From positions 1 to 26,123 of IMG/VR virus record IMGVR_UViG_3300008267_001644: a stretch of DNA of 26,123 nt; one strand, 5' to 3'. Positions 20,350 through 26,123 of the stretch are shown here, piece after piece (position 1 is the stretch's first letter; every line of letters begins with the position of its first letter). The stretch is from a virus. The notes under the pieces are model-generated. The model was not told the DNA's origin and searched no databases. It saw nothing but the letters and a program-made list of their open reading frames with translations. The position numbers and the translations under genes are program-made.

Positions 20350-21407
20350 GTTTTGAACATTTAAAGAAAGCTGTACAAGATGGTATAGATGGAAGGAATA
20401 GTGGTATTCCTATGGGGTTCAATAGACTGAACAAATATGTAGGTATTAGGAAGTCTATGTACTATCTTGTAGGTGGTCTTACAGGTTCAGGTAAAACATC
20501 CTTTATTGATGATGCATTTGTTCTAAATCCATTTGATTGGTACATTGGTCAGAGAGATCCAAAGATTAAGCTACGCATTATATATCGTTCTATGGAAAGG
20601 TCTGGAACATATAAGCTAGCTAAATGGATCTCTAGAAAGATCTTCTTGGACCAAGGAATGATTATTCCTGTTAACAAGTTGTTAGGTTGGACTGATAAGA
20701 TGACCAAGGATGAGCATGATCTGTTCCTTATGTATGAGGATTATGCAGAGCACATGAAAGAGGTGATTACAATAATCGATGGTCCTGAGAATCCTGTAGG
20801 TATTGCCAAAGAACTAAAAGCTCATGCTGAAGAGAATGGTGAGATTGTTCAACTAGACAAGTATAACAAGAAGTATATACCAAACAATGAGAATGAAATA
20901 ACTATTGTAGTTATTGATCACATTGGTCTATTGAAGCTCACTAAAGATCAGCCCACAAAAAAGCAGGCTATTGATAAGATGTCTGATGAGCTCAGATATG
21001 CTAGAGATTTCTTTGGATATACACCAGTAGTGGTGAGCCAGTTTAATCGTGACATATCAAATATTGTAAGATTGAAGAATGGTGATGTAGAACCTCAATT
21101 AGAGGATTTTGCAGACAGTTCTTCTACACAGAATGATGCTGATGTTGTATTAGCATTGTTTGATCCATTGAGATACAAAGTACCTGATCCTTCAGGATAT
21201 AATCTTGAGAAGCTAAAAGATAGCTTCGGTGCTAAGTATTTCAGAAGCCTTAGACTAATTAAGAATAGCTATGGTGAAGATGATGTGAGGATTGGTCTTG
21301 GTTTCTTAGGTCAAATAGGTATGTTTAAAGAACTTCCTAGAAGAAATGATATGACAGACGCAGACTATGAATCAGTAATAAACAAATCCTATTTCCTAAA
21401 CAAATAA
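20346..21407 (+). CDS. DnaB-like replicative helicase (RecA core only)
   Basis: 353 residues from the ATG at 20346. Unwinds DNA ahead of the fork using ATP. A lead-in IPMGFNRLNKYVGIR matches the DnaB core entry; Walker A GGLTGSGKTS (43-52); H1a-like RIIYRSMERSG; Walker B ITIVVIDHIG; and VVVSQFNRDIS, the DnaB H3-like motif. The N-terminal primase-binding domain of bacterial DnaB (about 100-150 residues) is missing: the core starts near residue 20. It overlaps the upstream gene as ATGA. The helicase call is strong. Confidence 0.88.
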   Translation: MSFEHLKKAVQDGIDGRNSGIPMGFNRLNKYVGIRKSMYYLVGGLTGSGKTSFIDDAFVLNPFDWYIGQRDPKIKLRIIYRSMERSGTYKLAKWISRKIFLDQGMIIPVNKLLGWTDKMTKDEHDLFLMYEDYAEHMKEVITIIDGPENPVGIAKELKAHAEENGEIVQLDKYNKKYIPNNENEITIVVIDHIGLLKLTKDQPTKKQAIDKMSDELRYARDFFGYTPVVVSQFNRDISNIVRLKNGDVEPQLEDFADSSSTQNDADVVLALFDPLRYKVPDPSGYNLEKLKDSFGAKYFRSLRLIKNSYGEDDVRIGLGFLGQIGMFKELPRRNDMTDADYESVINKSYFLNK

Positions 21408-21415
21408 AATCTAAT

Positions 21416-21583
21416 ATGATATTTAAAACATTTAACACCCTTCCAAACAAGAGAGATAACTTTTGGCAGGTTATTCTACTACCAACAATCACAGTCTTAA
21501 GAAGCGTTGATACACATGATGATTATTATGCTGTGAATTGTGAGTGGTTATTTTGGACACTAACAATTATCATTAATGACTAG
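21416..21583 (+). CDS. Hypothetical 55-residue protein
   Basis: MIFKTFNTLPNKRDNFWQVI, ending WLFWTLTIIIND with a hydrophobic stretch. It starts eight bases after the helicase stop and overlaps the next gene by eight bases; its stop is TAG. The tight fit between genes supports it. No family recognised. Confidence 0.5.
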   Translation: MIFKTFNTLPNKRDNFWQVILLPTITVLRSVDTHDDYYAVNCEWLFWTLTIIIND

Positions 21584-21821
21584 AGAACAGTATCTCATGA
21601 TGAGAGAAAAGCAGAGCTTTAACATCATCTTTGAGTATTACAAAGAGAGGTTTGATCTTAAAAAACATTCTCCTTTCTTACAGATAGAACAACTGGCTCA
21701 ACTGTTACCAATGTTTGGTAATGTTAATGGAATATTTGAAAATTGCTGCAAATATTATGATGAGAAGTTTAACGTCACTATTCTATCTGATAAAAATGGG
21801 AATTATATTAAAGCAACATGA
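21576..21821 (+). CDS. Hypothetical small protein
   Basis: 81 residues, MTREQYLMMREKQSFNIIFE, helical with a C-terminal strand. It overlaps the SF2 helicase start as ATGA. Function unknown; operon position suggests replication or recombination. Confidence 0.65.
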   Translation: MTREQYLMMREKQSFNIIFEYYKERFDLKKHSPFLQIEQLAQLLPMFGNVNGIFENCCKYYDEKFNVTILSDKNGNYIKAT

Positions 21822-22894
21822 CAAAACAAGATGAGTTACAACAGCAGTTTATAGACAGGACTGTTAAATTCTTTAAGACAGGCAAGGCAGGGTATTTAGA
21901 CTTAGCTATGAGATTTGGTAAATGTAGAACCACTATAGAGGTGTTGAAGAAGATGATTAGAAAGAATGAGTGGATTTTGATAGCCTATCCTGATAATAAG
22001 CTTAAACAAACCTGGATGGATGAAATGGAGCTATGGGGATTTAATCATCCTAATGTAGAATATGTAAACTTCAGCTCTCTCAAGAAACATGTAGGACAAG
22101 TGTATGATTTTGTTGTAATAGACGAATTTCATAGCTGTTCTGATAATGAAAGAGAGTTAGCCCTGAAGATTATAGAGGCTGCAGATCATACATTGTGTCT
22201 ATCTGGTACAATATCTGATGATACAAGGTTTGATTGGGAGCTTCAGGAGATAGCTTCTTATTCTACAGATGATGGTATTAGAGATGGTATTCTTGCAGAC
22301 TATCAAATATCCGTACATCTCGTACAGCTAGATGATATTACAAAAACTAAGGATAAGAGAGGCAAAGAAAAAACTGAAAAGAAAAGATATGCTGATTATT
22401 CATTTGTAATAGAGAAGCTCAAGAGAGAAGGTGCTAACTTTATGCATCTTGCCCTATCCAGAAACAGACTATCCCAGTCATCAATAGGGAAAATGAATCA
22501 CCTCAAGAAGCTTCTAAAAAAGCTAGAAGACAAGAGAGTGATCATATTTACAGGCTTAGCTAATGTAGCAGATTCTATTGGTATTCCTTCCTACCATAGC
22601 AAATCTAAGGATGAATCTGCATATACAGGATTTCAGGAAGGAGAACACAATCATCTAGCCCTTGCTGCAATGGGTAAGATGGGTGTGACATATAAAAATC
22701 TAGATTCTGTTATTCTCTTGAACTTTACATACAATGCAGAGGAAAGTTCACAGATTTTGAACAGAGCTATTAAACTAGATTATAATGGTAAAGTGGCAGA
22801 TCTTCACATTCTTTGTTTGAATGAGCCACCAGAGTTAAAGAAGATAAAAGAAAGTTTATCAATGTTAGATCAAAGTAAAATTAAATACGTATGA
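21818..22894 (+). CDS. SF2 helicase/ATPase (DEAD/H-like)
   Basis: 358 residues, shorter than most SF2 helicases. Motif I MRFGKCRTT (31-39), motif Ia-like LIAYPDNKLKQTW, motif II DEFH (102-105), motif III LSGT (128-131), and a C-terminal RecA-like part with ALAAMGKMGVTYKNLDSVI and ILNRAIKL resembling motifs V-VI. It likely remodels DNA or nucleoprotein during phage replication or recombination. The Walker A has Cys and Arg where GKT is usual (GKCRTT), a known variant among phage helicases. It overlaps both neighbours by four bases. Confidence 0.85.
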   Translation: MTKQDELQQQFIDRTVKFFKTGKAGYLDLAMRFGKCRTTIEVLKKMIRKNEWILIAYPDNKLKQTWMDEMELWGFNHPNVEYVNFSSLKKHVGQVYDFVVIDEFHSCSDNERELALKIIEAADHTLCLSGTISDDTRFDWELQEIASYSTDDGIRDGILADYQISVHLVQLDDITKTKDKRGKEKTEKKRYADYSFVIEKLKREGANFMHLALSRNRLSQSSIGKMNHLKKLLKKLEDKRVIIFTGLANVADSIGIPSYHSKSKDESAYTGFQEGEHNHLALAAMGKMGVTYKNLDSVILLNFTYNAEESSQILNRAIKLDYNGKVADLHILCLNEPPELKKIKESLSMLDQSKIKYV

Positions 22895-23100
22895 AACTAG
22901 AAATTATTAAAGAAGAAGAGTACAACAACCCTATATGGTATTTCTTAAGAGTGGATGGTAAAACAGTCACTTGTTCAAAATCTTTAGAAGAGATTGAACA
23001 GCGTTATGAAGAAATAAAAGAAAATCCAAATTTGGCAAATTCTTCAAGAATTACTTTGAAATCTGAAGAAATTGTTGTAAATTTACAAGAAAAAAACTAA
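22891..23100 (+). CDS. Hypothetical small protein
   Basis: 69 residues, MKLEIIKEEEYNNPIWYFLR, beta then helical (EEIEQRYEEIKEN). Overlaps the helicase gene as ATGA. No family recognised. Confidence 0.65.
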   Translation: MKLEIIKEEEYNNPIWYFLRVDGKTVTCSKSLEEIEQRYEEIKENPNLANSSRITLKSEEIVVNLQEKN

Positions 23101-23103
23101 ATT

Positions 23104-23775
23104 ATGGCAAGTAAATTAATTGGAATTGTTGGAGCTACAGGTACAGGTAAAAGCACGTCTATTAAGTATTTAGATCCAAAAGAAACATGTATTATTAACA
23201 CTGCAAAGAAAGAACTTCCATTTAAGGGAGCAGACAAACTTTACAATGTTGATAATAAGAATTACAAAGAAATAGATGATATTGTAGACATCACTAAGTT
23301 TCTTAAAACTATCTCTGAGAAGTATACTGACATTAAGAATGTCATCATAGAAGATTCTAACTATATGATGGCTTTTAGAATGGCTGATCAAGCTGAAGTA
23401 GTTGGCTTTCAAAAGTTTACCATCCTTGCAAAACATATGGTGGACTTATTCAGAGAAGCTCGTAAACTTCGTGATGACCTAAAAATCTTCTATTTCACAC
23501 ATCCTGAAACTGTAGAGGATGGTGGTGAGATAGTTGGTTATAAGATGAAGACATCTGGTAAGATGTTGGACAATCAAATTGTTCTTGAGGGACTTTTCAC
23601 AATTTGTCTTTACACTCATGTAGATGAGAATAAAGATGGAACAGTTAATTACAACTTTGTAACTAACAGGTTCAAGAAATATCCTGCAAAGAGCCCTGAT
23701 GGAATGTTTGAGGACATTAAAATCCCAAACAATCTACAGGTGGTAGTGGATACTGTCGACAAGTATTATAATTAA
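23104..23775 (+). CDS. RecA-fold ATPase, Sak4-like
   Basis: 223 residues. Walker A GATGTGKST (10-18) near the N-terminus, Walker B-like NVIIEDSN, and a strand-plus-loop IFYFTHPE, all fitting a single RecA/AAA ATPase domain of the phage Sak4 or UvsX-related type. These proteins promote strand annealing with SSB. The gene directly precedes the SSB-like gene, the usual pairing. A non-recombination AAA ATPase role is the alternative. No extra domain is visible. Confidence 0.75.
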   Translation: MASKLIGIVGATGTGKSTSIKYLDPKETCIINTAKKELPFKGADKLYNVDNKNYKEIDDIVDITKFLKTISEKYTDIKNVIIEDSNYMMAFRMADQAEVVGFQKFTILAKHMVDLFREARKLRDDLKIFYFTHPETVEDGGEIVGYKMKTSGKMLDNQIVLEGLFTICLYTHVDENKDGTVNYNFVTNRFKKYPAKSPDGMFEDIKIPNNLQVVVDTVDKYYN

Positions 23776-23801
23776 TTAACAAACTAAAAAAAAGTAACAA
23801 A

Positions 23802-24671
23802 ATGAGTAACATTGGAGGAAAAAAGAAGGAAGTAACAAGTTATGAAAGCCCAGTAAAGAAAGTAGGCTTATTTGAAGGTAAGGTGGTTGCTATCAACCCT
23901 GATATTGAGGAGTATAAAGAAGTCCTTGGTATTGAACTTAAGGAAGATAGTAAATCTACAGAGTATTTAGGTAAGTCTCAAGATGGTAACACAACACTTA
24001 GAGTTGATGTATGGTTGGAAGAAACTAAAAGCAAAGACAAATTTAGAGTGAGTTTCTTCTTGGAAGACAAAGAAAGAGAGAACAAGGACCAAACTAAGAA
24101 GCAGTATATCAATAACATTGGTAGTTGCACTTGGGCTGATGATCCTAACAACATCCCTGAATGGTTTGCTTCTAGAGAACATCGTGTAGCATTTGTAGGA
24201 GAAGAAGATCTTTACAATTTCTTGCGTGTTTGGTTGGGTAATCTTGACTATCGTGATGCTGAAACCACTCTACAATTGGAATGGAAGAAGCTTATGAAGA
24301 ACAACTTGAGAGATATCAAAGATCAGATTGATGGTGAATATTGCACTAATGTTGTAGCTCTAGCTACCATCAAGACTGTTATCAAGGAAGATGAAACCAA
24401 AGAATACCAAGGTGTTTATAACAAAGCATTCTTGCCTGCATATTCTATCAAACAATTCAGACTTGTAGATTTCTCTAATTCAGGTATTGTATCTAACTTG
24501 CGTAGCAAGAAACCAAAAGATCTAAAACCTCATGAGAGATTTGTACTAAATGTAAATGGTGAATATGGTTGTAAAGATTTCTATATCCTTAAAGATATCA
24601 GAGATTACAATCCAGAAGATAACTTAGTTGCATCAGACAAAGTTATTTCTGATGATGGTGCTGATTTTTAA
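23802..24671 (+). CDS. Single-stranded DNA-binding protein, phage type
   Basis: 289 residues. Binds single-stranded DNA during replication and recombination. The support is context (after the Sak4-like ATPase, before primase) and the C-terminus: an acidic tail ending SDDGADF, like the partner-binding tails of SSB proteins that end in Phe. The body has beta-rich segments (VGLFEGKVVAINPDIEEYKE; TTLRVDVWLEETKSKDKFRV) and a Lys/Glu-rich C-terminal third. No zinc motif. A strong terminator follows, so it ends a transcript. Confidence 0.65.
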   Translation: MSNIGGKKKEVTSYESPVKKVGLFEGKVVAINPDIEEYKEVLGIELKEDSKSTEYLGKSQDGNTTLRVDVWLEETKSKDKFRVSFFLEDKERENKDQTKKQYINNIGSCTWADDPNNIPEWFASREHRVAFVGEEDLYNFLRVWLGNLDYRDAETTLQLEWKKLMKNNLRDIKDQIDGEYCTNVVALATIKTVIKEDETKEYQGVYNKAFLPAYSIKQFRLVDFSNSGIVSNLRSKKPKDLKPHERFVLNVNGEYGCKDFYILKDIRDYNPEDNLVASDKVISDDGADF

Positions 24672-24686
24672 TTGTTAAAAATTACA

Positions 24687-24718
24687 GAAGCCCTCATCAG
24701 AAATGGTGGGGGCTTTTT
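24687..24718 (+). terminator. Intrinsic terminator
   Basis: AAGCCCTCATCA (24688-24699), tetraloop GAAA, TGGTGGGGGCTT (24704-24715), then T run. Twelve pairs including wobbles. Confidence 0.85.
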
Positions 24719-24732
24719 AATTTACATTACAC

Positions 24733-25734
24733 ATGATTACAGGTAGAAAAAGAGAAAAATTATCAACAGAAAGTGTGCTCAAGAGAGTTACAGAGTATGA
24801 TATATTTAGATGGTATATGCCTGATAAGAGTTGGAAGATAAATCAAGTGACCTATTCTCCATTTAGAAATGAGAGAAATCCTTCCTTTATGATTGGTAAT
24901 AAGTCTGGAAGACTGTCTTTCATAGATTTTGCTGATACTAGCAGGAGAGGTGGTTGTTTTGATTTTGTAAAGATGTTGTTTAATCTAAGTTCTCTAGATG
25001 ATGTATTGAGAATGATTGATAGAGATTTTGGACTTGGTATATCCTCAGGTAATTCTACAGGAGAATATAAGAAAGTGGTTGCTGAATACAAGCAACCTGA
25101 AGAAAATAAGCGTTATTCTCTGATTCAGGTGGTTACAAGACCATTCACTAAAGAAGAGCTAGCTTATTGGAATCAATATCATCAAGACATTACAGATCTC
25201 AGAGCTAATAACATTTATTCAGTCAAGAAAGTCTATCTAAACAAACAACTGTTCTCTATTAATGAAAATGAACTTAGGTTTGGTTATTTCTACGATGGAC
25301 ATTGGAAGATATATAGGCCATTTGGTGATAAGAAGAATAAATGGGTTCCTAACAATGTTCCTATTACATCTATAGATGGTAAAGAAGATGTGCAAAACTG
25401 CAGAATAGCTGTAATCAACAAGAGCAAGAAGGATTATATGGTGATGAAGAAAGTGTATCCCTGCTGTTGTGCTGTTCAAAATGAAGGTATTGCATGCTTC
25501 TCTCCAGAGAATGTAGAATATCTCAAAGCTAATTCAGATGTACAAATCCTATCCTTTGATTCTGACATTACAGGTGTAGCAAATTCACAACAAATCACAA
25601 AGCTATTTGACTTTGAATATCTCAATGTTCCAAAAGCTTATTTAAAAGAAGGTATTAAAGACTGGGCTGATCTAGCAAAAGCCCATGGTTTACAAGCAAT
25701 TGAAAATTATTTAACAGAAAAAGAACTATTATGA
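24733..25734 (+). CDS. DnaG-like primase with degenerate zinc and TOPRIM motifs
   Basis: 333 residues. Makes RNA primers at the fork. The N-terminal part follows the CHC2 pattern (SPFRNERNPSF, 42-52; GGCFDFVKMLF, 73-83) but the zinc-binding Cys/His residues are mostly gone, with only one Cys in the second half. TOPRIM segment: INKSKKDYMVM (228-238), where the usual catalytic EG is KS, and FDSD (275-278), which keeps the acidic pair. The lead DWADLAKAHG (310-319) is typical of these primases. Length is short compared with bacterial DnaG (~580). Either a divergent active primase or an inactive relative. Confidence 0.75.
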   Translation: MITGRKREKLSTESVLKRVTEYDIFRWYMPDKSWKINQVTYSPFRNERNPSFMIGNKSGRLSFIDFADTSRRGGCFDFVKMLFNLSSLDDVLRMIDRDFGLGISSGNSTGEYKKVVAEYKQPEENKRYSLIQVVTRPFTKEELAYWNQYHQDITDLRANNIYSVKKVYLNKQLFSINENELRFGYFYDGHWKIYRPFGDKKNKWVPNNVPITSIDGKEDVQNCRIAVINKSKKDYMVMKKVYPCCCAVQNEGIACFSPENVEYLKANSDVQILSFDSDITGVANSQQITKLFDFEYLNVPKAYLKEGIKDWADLAKAHGLQAIENYLTEKELL

Positions 25735-26123
25735 GCAAGACACAAACTTATGGTGTAACAAGAGATATACTCTTGAACGCTGAGCTTCCACAACAAACAA
25801 AAACTTATAAGCCTATTAGCCATGAACAACTAATGGACTTAACATTGAACAGCATCCAAGGTGCAGGATTTGAATTAGGTACAGAATTGTATTCAGCAGC
25901 TAGAAATGGTCAAGTGGCTAATGGCAGATATACAATTAAGAATGTAGCAGATAATGAAATGGAATTACAGATTGGCTGGCAGAATAGCTATGACAAGAGC
26001 ATGAGCTTAAAGTTTGCTATTGGTACAAGAATCTTTATTTGTTCTAATGGTTGTGTATCAGGTGATTATGGTGCATTTCGTAAGAAGCATGTTGGTAGTG
26101 TTCAAGAGTTCACACCAGCAGCT
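25731..26123 (+). CDS. DUF932-like protein, C-terminus beyond window
   Basis: 131 residues visible, overlapping the primase stop as ATGA (25731-25734). It begins MSKTQTYGVTRDILLNAELP; the region IGTRIFICSNGCVSGDYGAF with the strand-loop 'CSNG' fits the DUF932 family of phage and plasmid proteins. Function in the family is uncertain. Placement directly after the primase suggests a replication or DNA-metabolism role. Confidence 0.65.
   Translation, partial: MSKTQTYGVTRDILLNAELPQQTKTYKPISHEQLMDLTLNSIQGAGFELGTELYSAARNGQVANGRYTIKNVADNEMELQIGWQNSYDKSMSLKFAIGTRIFICSNGCVSGDYGAFRKKHVGSVQEFTPAA

Overview
This window looks like part of a large lytic phage genome of the crAss-like type (order Crassvirales) infecting a member of Bacteroidota. 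The case rests on several things seen together. A large terminase and an ~860-residue portal protein with a glutamine-rich C-terminal coiled region sit next to each other. Upstream of them are an IHF/HU-like gene and a winged-helix gene. A divergent arm carries a family B DNA polymerase, DnaB-like helicase, SF2 helicase, RecA-fold ATPase, SSB-like protein and DnaG-like primase. The DNA is AT-rich, start codons follow A/T-rich leaders without Shine-Dalgarno sequences, and three promoters fit the Bacteroidota pattern TTTG-N19..21-TAnnTTTG. The genetic code is standard: TAG, TGA and TAA all act as stops. No integrase, rRNA gene or CRISPR array was seen.

Layout. (1) Positions 1-7260, leftward: a tightly overlapping packaging operon. 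From its promoter it runs winged-helix protein, IHF/HU-like protein, zinc-cluster protein, several small proteins, a possible small terminase, large terminase, portal, and a partial SPFH/band 7 protein cut by the window edge. (2) 7329-7577, leftward: a small membrane protein with its own host-type promoter. (3) 7578-7862: the divergent intergenic region, with competing secondary structures. (4) 7863-14903, rightward: a zone of small, mostly unknown genes. Nearly every gene here has its own hairpin terminator, and several are preceded by a repeated motif, GTCAAAACCTTTCTTA-like, that does not resemble a host promoter. It holds two related mini-lipoproteins, a DnaJ-type zinc-knuckle protein, a Rossmann-like (possibly methyltransferase-like) protein, a GIY-YIG homing endonuclease with its own host-type promoter, and a structured RNA region with a tRNA-like fold lacking a D arm. 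(5) 15027-26123, rightward: the replication operon, starting with an OmpR/PhoB-type DNA-binding domain and DNA polymerase B, and ending with primase and a partial DUF932-like gene.

How it may work. The small-gene zone next to the divergent region is the likely early region. crAss-like phages carry a virion RNA polymerase that transcribes early genes, and the repeated motif is a candidate for its promoter (inference). The host-type promoters on the leftward side would let host RNA polymerase start the packaging operon, perhaps controlled by the wHTH and IHF-like proteins. The replication genes form a nearly complete replisome: polymerase, helicase, possible loader, primase, SSB and recombination ATPase. 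All functional calls come from motif reading by eye; no database search was run.
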